64,000 bases of DNA from Glutamicibacter sp. PS (GTDB taxonomy: Bacteria; Actinomycetota; Actinomycetes; Actinomycetales; Micrococcaceae): NCBI GenBank assembly GCA_031317595.1, contig JANCMB010000001.1, positions 744,001 through 808,000 of the forward strand. The letters run 5' to 3'. How positions within the stretch are numbered: position 1 is the first letter of the stretch; every line of letters begins with the position of its first letter. The notes below the pieces were generated by a model. That model was not told where the DNA came from. It ran no database searches and was given only the letters and a program-made list of their open reading frames with translations. Of the stretch, positions 10,249 to 19,407 are shown piece by piece. The translations under genes were made by a program, and so were the position numbers.

Positions 10249-11187
10249 TTAGTTCTCGATACTCGGGCTCTTGGGCAACAGCACGGCCTTATCCCAGACA
10301 TTGGTGGCGGCAATTCCCAGCAGGCCGCTACCGAGCATGTGCAGGATTACCAATCCGATCGGCAAGCCAATGAAGTGCTGAATGTATCCGATGGCCGCCT
10401 GCACTAGAATGATCGCCACGAGCCAGTAGAGGGCTCGGGTGAACTGCGCTCCAGCCTGTCGTTTGGCCGCGAGGACCAGCAGAATCACCGTAGCCAGAAC
10501 CAGCAGGTAGACCGGTGCGGTGTGCATCCGGGTAACCAGCAGGGGATCGAACATGTGGCGCGGAGCCGTGGCGTCGCCGGCGTGTGGTCCGGTGCCGGTC
10601 ACGATGGTGCCGAAAATGATTGCCAGTATGGCCGCAAACCAGGCCACCCACGCGACTTGCTGGATCGTGCGGTCTTGGACCGGGGCACGGAGCTGTTTGT
10701 ATTCGCGTGCGGTGCGGTTGACCAGCAGCATGGCCAGCATCACCAGAGTCATGGACAACAGGAAGTGAAGGGACACTACCCAGGGGTTCAGTCTGCTCCA
10801 GACCGTAATGCCACCGATGACGCCCTGGAAGGGGATACCAAGTAGCAGCACCCATCCCAGCACGAACAGCGTGCGGTGGGTAGCGCGCATCCGCCAAATC
10901 GAGACCAAGAAGGCAATGGCGATGGCCAGAAGCACGAAGGTCAGTAGGCGGTTGCCGAACTCGATGAGTCCATGGATGCCCATTTCCGGTACCGGGGTCA
11001 TGGTGCCGGGCATGCAGTTTGGCCACTCTGAGCAGCCGAGACCGGACTTGGTCAGACGCACCGCACCGCCACTGACGATGATGCCGACCTGAGAAACCAG
11101 CGAGGCAATGGCCAGACCGTAGACGGTTTTGGTGACCCGCGTGGGGAGCTTATCGGCCCAGCTCGGCCGGGCTAGCTCTGCAGACAT
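10249..11187 (-). CDS. ctaA: heme A synthase (CtaA/COX15 family)
   Basis: 312 aa membrane protein. It oxidises the C8 methyl of heme O to give heme A for cytochrome c oxidase. About eight hydrophobic helices are visible. Conserved features are GGAVRLTKSGLGCSEWPNC near the first loop, HGLIEFGNRLLTF, and histidines in LHFLLSM, MHTAPVYLL, YIQHFIG and ILHMLGS that fit heme ligands. It reads towards ctaB and lies 28 bp downstream of the ABC permease gene. That arrangement is shared with mycobacteria, as I recall. Its ATG at 11187 follows an AGGAAA ribosome binding site. Confidence 0.93.
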   Translation of the reverse strand: MSAELARPSWADKLPTRVTKTVYGLAIASLVSQVGIIVSGGAVRLTKSGLGCSEWPNCMPGTMTPVPEMGIHGLIEFGNRLLTFVLLAIAIAFLVSIWRMRATHRTLFVLGWVLLLGIPFQGVIGGITVWSRLNPWVVSLHFLLSMTLVMLAMLLVNRTAREYKQLRAPVQDRTIQQVAWVAWFAAILAIIFGTIVTGTGPHAGDATAPRHMFDPLLVTRMHTAPVYLLVLATVILLVLAAKRQAGAQFTRALYWLVAIILVQAAIGYIQHFIGLPIGLVILHMLGSGLLGIAATNVWDKAVLLPKSPSIEN

Positions 11188-11215
11188 GGTGAGTTTCCTT
11201 TTTGCGGTGTGGTGG

Positions 11216-11977
11216 TTAGTTCCATTTGAACAGGCGAGTTGCGGCTACGGCCGAGACCGCGGTCCAGATAATGAGGATGATCATGCCAGCGAGTGAGAAT
11301 CTGCCGTCAATCAACGACTGACGGAGGCTGTCGCCCAAGGCCGCCGAGGGCAGCGCGTTGAGCGTGGGCTGGATCCATTCTGGGGCCATGGAGAGCGGGA
11401 ACAGCACGCCACCGGCCCCGGCCAACAAGACCCAGGCCAAGTTGGTGATGGCCAAGGTGGCTTCCGGGCGAACGGTGCCGGCGATCAACAGGCCCAATGA
11501 GGTGAAGCAGCCGGCACCGAGCAGTAGCTGTACGGCGGCCGGAACGATGCCCACGAGGTTCGGATGCCAGCCCAGGAGTACCCCGACGACGCTAATGAGC
11601 ACCACTTGGATCACCAGAACGGCCAGCACCGCCAGGATTTTTCCGAAGATCAGCCCAGCGCGCCCCAGTGGGGTCGTGGAGAACATGCGCAGGACTCCGT
11701 ATCGACGATCGAAGCCGGTCCCAATACCCTGTCCGGTGAAGGCCGTGGAAATCACGCACAGCGCCAGAACGCCTGGTACGGCGGCATCTACCGCACGGTC
11801 GGCGACCCCATCGAGCAGGTTCGTGACGGTCAGGGCTAACAGCGCGATCACCGGCAAAACCACGGCCAGCACGAGCTGTTCGCCATTGCTCAACATCACC
11901 TTGGTCTCGTACTTGCCCTGAATGAGGATGCGCTTGACCGGCCCAACGGCATTCGATGTTAGGGTGCTTTGGCTCAT
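11216..11977 (-). CDS. ABC-2 type transporter permease
   Basis: 253 aa with about six hydrophobic segments and the pattern of drug- or cofactor-exporter permeases (ABC-2 family). The segment GTGFDRRYGVLRMFSTTPLGRAGLIFGKI is the cytoplasmic loop typical of the family. Its ATG overlaps the stop of the upstream ATPase gene (ATGA), so the two form one exporter. The substrate is unknown. The conserved position between ctaA and sufR suggests a link to heme or iron-sulfur metabolism, but this is inference from neighbours only. Confidence 0.88.
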   Translation of the reverse strand: MSQSTLTSNAVGPVKRILIQGKYETKVMLSNGEQLVLAVVLPVIALLALTVTNLLDGVADRAVDAAVPGVLALCVISTAFTGQGIGTGFDRRYGVLRMFSTTPLGRAGLIFGKILAVLAVLVIQVVLISVVGVLLGWHPNLVGIVPAAVQLLLGAGCFTSLGLLIAGTVRPEATLAITNLAWVLLAGAGGVLFPLSMAPEWIQPTLNALPSAALGDSLRQSLIDGRFSLAGMIILIIWTAVSAVAATRLFKWN

Positions 11978-12930
11978 GCCGTTTCCTCCTTGTGGGCAAA
12001 CTCCATGAAGACGTCTTCCAAGCTACGGGCCTGAAGGCTCAGGTGGCTGGGCATGACGCCAGATTCGGCGAGCCACTGGCTCAGCCAGAGCAGGTGCTCA
12101 GGTGTACTGACCCCGTTAAGACGATATTCGCCCGCCGATGTTTCCTGCAGGCTTAGACCTGCCGGTGCGGTGGGCAACACGAGTCCGGGTGCCGCGCCAA
12201 AGAGTACCGGCCGCGATTCGTGCTCACTGGTAGCCAAACTGGTCAGTTCGGCGACGGTTCCCGCGGCAACGGTACGGCCCTTGTCGATGATGTAGACATA
12301 GTCGCTCAGCCGTTGGGCATCGTCCATTAAATGCGTCGTGAGGATAATTGCCTTACCCGCGTCGCGCAGCTCGGCAATTAGATCAAAGACGACCTGTCGA
12401 GATTGCGGGTCCAAGCCGGCGCTCGGCTCGTCGAGGAAGAGCACGTCCGGGTCGCCAGCCAGCGCGAGGGCCAGGGCCACGCGTTGTTTTTGACCACCGG
12501 AGAGCCGGCGGATCGTGCGGCTGCCAAAGGAATCGAGCTCTAGGCGCTCGATCAGTGCGTCAATGTCATAGGTGCGCTGATACAGCGAGGCCACGTGACG
12601 TAACAGTGGCACCGGACGCATTGAGGGCGGGAGCCCACCGTCCTGCAGCATCACACCGACGCGCGAACGCAGTGCGGGATGGTCTCCGAAAGGATCTTGG
12701 CCGAGAAGTTCGACGCTGCCGCCTTCGGGGCGCAGTAGGCCTTGAGCGCAGGCGAGCGTGGTGGATTTACCGGCACCATTCGAGCCGAGCAAGGTCGTGA
12801 CCTGGCCGGGGTAGGCCTTGAGGGAGACGGATTCAAGCACGCGCAACATGCGGTTGTTCAGTGCCGGAACCGGCCCGAGGTCTTTGCATAACTCGGTGAT
12901 AACGAGGCTGGGGACTACTGAAGACACCAC
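11974..12930 (-). CDS. ABC transporter ATP-binding protein
   Basis: 318 aa, CcmA/DrrA-type ATPase. Walker A is GSNGAGKST near residue 49, the signature is LSGGQKQR near residue 143, and Walker B is VLFLDEPSAGLD. About 100 residues after the ATPase core form a C-terminal extension typical of exporters of this type (ending SLEDVFMEFAHKEETA). The start is a GTG at 12930, so the gene shares a 173-bp divergent region with sufR. It energises the permease encoded just downstream. The substrate cannot be read from sequence. Confidence 0.9.
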   Translation of the reverse strand: MVSSVVPSLVITELCKDLGPVPALNNRMLRVLESVSLKAYPGQVTTLLGSNGAGKSTTLACAQGLLRPEGGSVELLGQDPFGDHPALRSRVGVMLQDGGLPPSMRPVPLLRHVASLYQRTYDIDALIERLELDSFGSRTIRRLSGGQKQRVALALALAGDPDVLFLDEPSAGLDPQSRQVVFDLIAELRDAGKAIILTTHLMDDAQRLSDYVYIIDKGRTVAAGTVAELTSLATSEHESRPVLFGAAPGLVLPTAPAGLSLQETSAGEYRLNGVSTPEHLLWLSQWLAESGVMPSHLSLQARSLEDVFMEFAHKEETA

Positions 12931-12970
12931 AACATTCTACGGCATGTCGAAGATTTGAGGGTGAGCCGTC

Positions 12971-12995
12971 AATCACGTCGAATTCCCGCGTGATT
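12971..12995. promoter_or_regulatory. palindrome between the ABC ATPase gene and sufR (AATCACG-N11-CGTGATT)
   Basis: A perfect 7-bp inverted repeat (12971-12977 and 12989-12995) lies 41 bp upstream of the ABC ATPase start. It could be an operator for either divergent gene. No factor is identified. Confidence 0.4.
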
Positions 12996-13017
12996 TCGGT
13001 AAATGTGACCTTCGGCT

Positions 13018-13037
13018 TAGTAAGTCCTTCCTTACTA
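13018..13037. promoter_or_regulatory. palindrome upstream of sufR (TAGTAAG-N6-CTTACTA), candidate SufR operator
   Basis: A perfect 7-bp inverted repeat with a 6-bp spacer sits 67 bp before the proposed sufR start. SufR proteins repress their own suf operon through dyad sites just upstream, so placement and shape fit autoregulation. The sequence itself has not been matched to a known SufR motif. Confidence 0.5.
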
Positions 13038-13103
13038 GACCGCAGAGTTAAAAATGCGCATGATTGTGTTGTGTATTCATCTAATTCAGACGCAGTTGGC
13101 ACC

Positions 13104-13852
13104 GTGAGCGGCGCCGGCGTGGGTGCGGTAGGGGATACAGAAGAGCGCACCCGCGACCGGGTGCTCTATGCGGTCCTTGAAGATGGCCCGGTCAGCGCCG
13201 CTGAGCTGGGCAACAAGCTTGGGTTCACTCCGGCAGCAGTCCGTCGTCACCTCGACGCACTGTCGAAGGCCGGCCTCGTGGAGGTCAAGCTCGTGGCCAA
13301 CCAGAAGACTGGCGCGGGCCGACCCTCTCGCCGTTATGTGTTGTCGCACCGCGGGCAGACCAAGCTTGGCAACGACTATTTGGATATTGCCACTCAGGCA
13401 CTCAAGGCACTGGGAGAGACCGCGGGAGAAGACGCGATTCGCGCCTTTGCCCGCCAGCGCTTCCAGGCAATGGAAAACCGATACGCCAAAAAGCTCGAGG
13501 GCGTTGAAGGGCTGGAGCGACGAGCCGAAGTGCTCGCCGACCTGCTCAGCGCCGACGGCTTTGTTGGTTACACCAGGAAGGTCGATTCGCAAGTTTCGAA
13601 TTACCTGATGCGCAGCGTTCAGCTGTGCCAGGGGCACTGCCCCATACAAGACCTTGCACGCGAGTTTCCTGTTTTCTGCGATATGGAAACAGAAATGTTT
13701 GCCCGCTTGCTAGGCGTCGATGTGCGTAGGCTGTCGACGCTGGCCGGTGGAGGACATGTGTGCACGACTCACATTCCGGTGGGTCGCGACAAGGCGCCAC
13801 AGCGCGCCGAGAAGAGAACTCGAATTCAGTTCACGAAGCAGGAGAGGCCGCG

Positions 13853-13856
<4 letters not shown>
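13104..13856 (+). CDS. sufR: SufR-type transcriptional regulator of the suf operon
   Basis: About 250 aa. A winged-helix DNA-binding domain occupies roughly the first 90 residues ([28 protein letters not shown]). The C-terminal half carries cysteines in [16 protein letters not shown] and GGHVCTTH, the pattern that holds an iron-sulfur cluster in SufR proteins. Such regulators repress suf genes when clusters are sufficient. The start is uncertain: an ATG at 12990 opens the frame but would put a 20-bp palindrome inside the coding region, so GTG at 13104 (or GTG at 13071) is more likely. The stop overlaps the sufB start as ATGA, so regulator and sufB are co-translated. Confidence 0.9.
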
Positions 13857-15313
<1,457 letters not shown>

Positions 15314-15315
15314 GA

Positions 15316-16596
15316 ATGTCGGAGACCACTACTCACCTCCCGGAAGAGAAGGCGCGTATCGGCGCCCCGTCCATCCCGGGTTTCACCGAAGAAGGCGAAA
15401 ACCTCTCGCCGCTGAACGACAACGCCAGCTCCCTGTTGGGTGGTGACTCCACCAAGGGTCACAGCCACGGTGGCGGCGTCGGCGTTGTGGACTCCTCGCG
15501 TGCCGGTCGTCTGACCAGCTACAACGTTGAGGACTTCGCCCCGCTGACCGGTCGCGAAGAAGACTGGCGCTTCACTCCGCTCAAGCGCATGGGTGCACTG
15601 CATACCGCCGAGCTGACCGGCGCAGCCCCGAAGGTCGAACTGCTCGGCTCCGAGGTCGCGCAGCTGTCCACCGTGGCAGCCGACGACAAGCTACGTGGTG
15701 TCGCGCTCAAGCCGGAGGATCGCGTCTCGGCCAACGCCTGGAAGTACGCGGCGGACGCCAGCGTTCTGACCCTGCCCAAGAGCCAGGATGCGGGCCACGT
15801 GCGCCTGCGCATCACCGGTGAGTCCAAGGACGCAGCCGCCCAGCACATCGTCGTTGTGGCCGAGGAGAACTCCGAAGCCCTGCTGATTCTTGACCACGTC
15901 GGCTCCGCCGTGCTGGCTCAGAACGTCGAGTTCGACGTGCGTGAAGGCGCCAAGCTGACCGTCGTGTCCCTGCAGGCTTGGGAAGACGATGCGGTACACG
16001 CATCCTCCCAGCAGGCCTCCGTGGCCAAGGACGCTGCCTTCAAGCACATCGCCGTCACCTTCGGTGGCGACCTGGTGCGCCTGGCCCCGTCGGCTCGGTT
16101 CACCGGCGAGCGTGCAGAAATCGAACTGTACGGCCTGTACTTCGCAGATGCCGGCCAGCACCTGGAGCACCGCCTGTTCGTCGACCACGCAGTGCCAAAC
16201 TGCAAGTCGAACGTGCTGTACAAGGGCGCGTTGCAGGGCAAGGACGCGCACACCGTATGGGTGGGCGACGTGCTGATCCGCGCCGCCGCCGTGGGCACCG
16301 ACTCCTACGAGGCCAACCGTAACCTGGTTCTCACCGACGGTGCCCGCGCCGACTCGGTGCCGAACCTGGAGATCGAGACCGGCCTGATTGATGGAGCCGG
16401 ACACGCCTCGACCACCGGACGCTTCGACGACGAGCACCTGTTCTACCTGATGGCCCGCGGTATCGATGAGAAGACCGCACGCCGCTTGGTAGTGCGTGGA
16501 TTCCTCAATGAGATCGTGCAGCAGATCGGCGACGACGAGCTGCAAGAGCGCCTGACCGAGACCATCGAAGAAGAATTGGCCGCGACGAACAACTAG
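15316..16596 (+). CDS. sufD: Fe-S cluster assembly protein SufD
   Basis: 426 aa, paralogue and partner of SufB. The conserved C-terminal region HASTTGRFDDEHLFYLMARG carries the histidine thought to work with the SufB cysteine. The first 60 residues are low in conservation and include a Gly/His-rich stretch (KGHSHGGGVGVV). It starts 2 bp after the sufB stop. Together with SufB and SufC it forms the scaffold complex, whose ATPase opens the SufB/SufD interface. Confidence 0.95.
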   Translation: MSETTTHLPEEKARIGAPSIPGFTEEGENLSPLNDNASSLLGGDSTKGHSHGGGVGVVDSSRAGRLTSYNVEDFAPLTGREEDWRFTPLKRMGALHTAELTGAAPKVELLGSEVAQLSTVAADDKLRGVALKPEDRVSANAWKYAADASVLTLPKSQDAGHVRLRITGESKDAAAQHIVVVAEENSEALLILDHVGSAVLAQNVEFDVREGAKLTVVSLQAWEDDAVHASSQQASVAKDAAFKHIAVTFGGDLVRLAPSARFTGERAEIELYGLYFADAGQHLEHRLFVDHAVPNCKSNVLYKGALQGKDAHTVWVGDVLIRAAAVGTDSYEANRNLVLTDGARADSVPNLEIETGLIDGAGHASTTGRFDDEHLFYLMARGIDEKTARRLVVRGFLNEIVQQIGDDELQERLTETIEEELAATNN

Positions 16597-16642
16597 TTCG
16601 CGCCGATTTGCATAGTTTTTAGAAGAGAAACGGAAACGACGT

Positions 16643-17401
16643 ATGTCTACTCTGGAAATCAAGGACCTGCACGTCTCGATCGAAACCGAGCAGGGCGAGA
16701 AGGAAATCCTCAAGGGCGTTTCGCTGGTGATCAACACCAACGAAACCCACGCCATCATGGGCCCGAACGGCTCGGGTAAGTCCACCTTGGCTTCGACCAT
16801 TGCCGGCCACCCGCGCTACACCGTCACCTCGGGTTCGATCACCCTCGACGGCGAAGATGTGCTGGAAATGAGCGTGGACGAGCGCGCCAAGGCTGGCCTG
16901 TTCCTGGCCATGCAGTACCCGGTCGAGGTCCCCGGCGTGACCATGACCAACTTCCTGCGCACCGCCAAGACCGCGATCGACGGCGAAGCACCGAAGCTGC
17001 GCACCTGGACCAAGGACGTCAAGGACGCCATGAGCAAGCTGAAGATCGATGCCGACTTCGCTCAGCGTAACGTCAACGAAGGCTTCTCCGGTGGTGAGAA
17101 GAAGCGCGTGGAGATCCTGCAGCTTGAACTGTTCAAGCCGAAGTTCGCCGTGCTGGACGAGACCGACTCGGGTCTCGACGTTGACGCACTGAAGGTCGTC
17201 TCGGAGGGCGTGAACCGCGCCCAGGCCGAGAACGAGATGGGCACCTTGCTGATCACCCACTACACCCGCATTCTGCGCTACATCAAGCCGGACTACGTGC
17301 ACGTGTTCGTTGACGGCCGCGTGGCCGAGCAGGGCGGCCCGGAACTGGCCGATCGCTTGGAAGAAGAGGGTTACGACCGCTACGTGAACGCCAACGCCTA
17401 G
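16643..17401 (+). CDS. sufC: Fe-S cluster assembly ATPase SufC
   Basis: 252 aa ABC-type ATPase. Walker A GPNGSGKST near residue 37, signature FSGGEKKR near residue 152, Walker B AVLDETDSGLD. The segment RVEILQLELFKPKFAVLDETDSGLD-type arrangement is specific to SufC. It lies 46 bp after sufD behind an AGAAGAGAAACGGAAA leader. Many Micrococcaceae that I recall carry a small Rieske-like ferredoxin gene between sufD and sufC; none fits in this 46-bp gap. Confidence 0.97.
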   Translation: MSTLEIKDLHVSIETEQGEKEILKGVSLVINTNETHAIMGPNGSGKSTLASTIAGHPRYTVTSGSITLDGEDVLEMSVDERAKAGLFLAMQYPVEVPGVTMTNFLRTAKTAIDGEAPKLRTWTKDVKDAMSKLKIDADFAQRNVNEGFSGGEKKRVEILQLELFKPKFAVLDETDSGLDVDALKVVSEGVNRAQAENEMGTLLITHYTRILRYIKPDYVHVFVDGRVAEQGGPELADRLEEEGYDRYVNANA

Positions 17402-17414
17402 TAAAGTAGCGATC

Positions 17415-17759
17415 ATGAGCGAATCGACCGATCAGGGCAAGGGCGCCGTCACGACTCCGCTGGAGGACGTGGAAGAGGCACTAAAGGATGTGATCGACCC
17501 TGAGCTGGGCGTGAACATCGTGGACCTAGGTCTGCTGTACGGATTGAAGTACAGCGAGGACGGGGTTCTGCTACTCGACATGACCCTAACGACCGCGGCC
17601 TGCCCGCTCACCGATATTATCGAGGAGCAGGTAGCCAAGTCGCTGGAGAACATTGTCGATGAGCACCGACTGAACTGGGTGTGGATGCCGCCGTGGGGTC
17701 CGGAGCGGATCACCGACGACGGACGGGATCAGATGCGAGCCCTCGGGTTCAACATCTAG
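17415..17759 (+). CDS. SufT/MIP18-family metal-sulfur cluster assembly factor, copy 1
   Basis: 114 aa, DUF59 domain. The family helps mature or deliver iron-sulfur clusters. Conserved features are EEALKDVIDPELGVNIVDLGL, LTTAACPLT with the single conserved cysteine, and WVWMPPWGPERITDDGRDQM. It starts 13 bp after sufC and closes the suf operon. In mycobacteria sufS and sufU usually lie between sufC and this gene; here they are absent. A second, very similar gene follows 163 bp downstream. Confidence 0.93.
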   Translation: MSESTDQGKGAVTTPLEDVEEALKDVIDPELGVNIVDLGLLYGLKYSEDGVLLLDMTLTTAACPLTDIIEEQVAKSLENIVDEHRLNWVWMPPWGPERITDDGRDQMRALGFNI

Positions 17760-17772
17760 GAAGCACCGGCTC

Positions 17773-17814
17773 AAGGGGCTGACGAGAGACGAAATCGTTT
17801 CTCGTCAGCCCCTT
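17773..17814 (+). terminator. hairpin after the suf operon
   Basis: A 15-bp perfect stem (17773-17787 and 17800-17814) can be extended inwards through a G-U pair and ACGA/TCGT. It sits 14 bp after the stop of the first SufT-like gene. No T-run follows. It separates the two tandem SufT-like genes transcriptionally. Confidence 0.75.
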
Positions 17815-17922
17815 GCGCATTAACAGTGAACGACATCCGCTGCAACCGCATGCGGAGATATCGCGCATCTCGTGTAAGTTAATAGCATTAGGTTTACCTC
17901 ATGCGATAGGGAGTTGCGGCCC

Positions 17923-18258
17923 ATGACCGAGATTCAGACTCAGACCCTCACCACCCCGGTGGATGAAGTCGAAGAAGCCCTCAAAGACGTGATTGACCCC
18001 GAGCTAGGGGTCAATATTGTGGATCTAGGGCTCATTTACGGTCTGAAATACGGTGATGACTCGATTCTGCAGATCGATATGACACTGACCACGGCCGCCT
18101 GCCCGCTCACCGAGATTATCGAAGAACAGGTGGCTTCGGTGCTTCGCGACCTCGTCCGTACCTATCACGTCAATTGGGTGTGGATGCCGCCATGGGGTCC
18201 GGAGCGGATCACCGACGACGGGCGCGATCAGATGCGAGCGCTTGGGTTTAACCTCTAA
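17923..18258 (+). CDS. SufT/MIP18-family metal-sulfur cluster assembly factor, copy 2
   Basis: 111 aa, DUF59 domain, a close paralogue of the gene ending at 17759. From the EEALKDVIDPELG block to the end most residues are identical, with differences clustered at the N-terminus and in the segment after TEIIEEQVA. The cysteine in TTAACPLT is kept. ATG at 17923 is preceded by GGGAG at 10-bp spacing; a TTG 9 bp upstream is less likely. A hairpin separates it from the suf operon, so it probably has its own promoter near 17880-17900. Its duplicate position suggests a recent tandem duplication with separate expression. Confidence 0.9.
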   Translation: MTEIQTQTLTTPVDEVEEALKDVIDPELGVNIVDLGLIYGLKYGDDSILQIDMTLTTAACPLTEIIEEQVASVLRDLVRTYHVNWVWMPPWGPERITDDGRDQMRALGFNL

Positions 18259-18276
18259 ATTCACGCACCCGCAGGC

Positions 18277-19407
18277 CTAACGCCGTGCCGGTTCCACGGC
18301 GCCGGCCATAAGCGCCACGGCCATGTCACCCTCGTTGGCCTGTGCGGCTTGGGTCCACAGTCGCGTGGCGAGAATAGCGCCGCTCGCGCCGTAGGGGTGG
18401 CCTAATGCCAGCGCCCCGCCGTCGCGGTTGGCAGCTAGCGGATCCAGCCCGAGCTCGGTAAAACAGGCGAGAACTTGCGCGGCAAAAGCCTCGTTGAATT
18501 CGAGCAAGTGCGGGCTCCAGTCGTGTGCTACGCCAAGTAGGGAGCGCAGCTTCTGCATCGCCGGTACCGCCGCCATGCCCAAGAGTTCCGGGTCGCAGGC
18601 GCCATGTCCGGCGGCGACGTACTCCAAAGCACGCGTCAGGTTCAGGCTGTGTGCCAGTTCCTCGTGCAAGATCAGTACTCCGGCGGCCCCATCATTGATG
18701 GGGCAGGCGTTGCCGGCGGTCACCGTGCCGTCGGGTACAAATGCTGGACGCAGTGCCGCGAGCTTCTGCAGCGTCAACTGCGGCCGCGGGCAACTGTCCC
18801 GTTCAACCATGCCGCCGACACCCGCAACGGGAACGAGCTCGCTATCGAAGCATCCGGAAGCGGCGCTACCGACCGCACGCTGGTGGCTACGCAAGGCGAA
18901 CTCGTCCTGAGCCTCACGGGTAATTCCGTAGCGCTGAGCGATATTTTCCGCAGCAACTCCCATGTCCGGATCTGGCATCGGGCGAGGGGTGAAACGTGCC
19001 CGCGAATAAACCACTGGCTGTTCCATCGGGGTTGCCGGTTTGGTCATTCGCCAGGGCGCGGTGCTTACCGATTCCACGCCGCCAGCAATCACGGCGCGGG
19101 CCTCACCCGTGGCTACCAGGCGACAACCCGCCGCGATAGCCTCGAGAGAACTGGCGCATTGCGCGTCCATCGACGTCGCGGGTACGGACGTGCCAAGGCG
19201 CGAGGCCAGGGCGCTAACCCGTGCGATATTGCCACCGGGTCCAGCCGCGTTGCCCCAGAAAACATGTTCGACCGGTACGGGGGAAGCCAACTGATCGAGC
19301 AGCGCATCAATCACCAGAGCGGAGAGTTGCTCGGCCCCAAGATGTGCATATTGTTTTCCGGCGCGCACTACCGGGGTGCGCTTGGCGGCAACGATCAGCG
19401 CGGTCAT
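18277..19407 (-). CDS. thiolase-family protein lacking the C-terminal active-site cysteine
   Basis: 376 aa. The fold and most motifs are those of acetyl-CoA acyltransferases: nucleophilic cysteine in DAQCASSLEAI near residue 83, NEAFAAQ, and GGALALGHPYGASGA with the catalytic histidine. The usual C-terminal CxGGG-type motif with the second cysteine is replaced by VALMAGAVEPARR. The start codon overlaps the stop of the acyl-CoA ligase gene (ATGA). This bioY-ligase-thiolase order recalls the biotin-regulated yhfU-yhfT-yhfS set of Bacillus subtilis. A role in fatty acid or pimelate precursor metabolism is inference; loss of the cysteine may mean altered chemistry. Confidence 0.85.
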   Translation of the reverse strand: MTALIVAAKRTPVVRAGKQYAHLGAEQLSALVIDALLDQLASPVPVEHVFWGNAAGPGGNIARVSALASRLGTSVPATSMDAQCASSLEAIAAGCRLVATGEARAVIAGGVESVSTAPWRMTKPATPMEQPVVYSRARFTPRPMPDPDMGVAAENIAQRYGITREAQDEFALRSHQRAVGSAASGCFDSELVPVAGVGGMVERDSCPRPQLTLQKLAALRPAFVPDGTVTAGNACPINDGAAGVLILHEELAHSLNLTRALEYVAAGHGACDPELLGMAAVPAMQKLRSLLGVAHDWSPHLLEFNEAFAAQVLACFTELGLDPLAANRDGGALALGHPYGASGAILATRLWTQAAQANEGDMAVALMAGAVEPARR

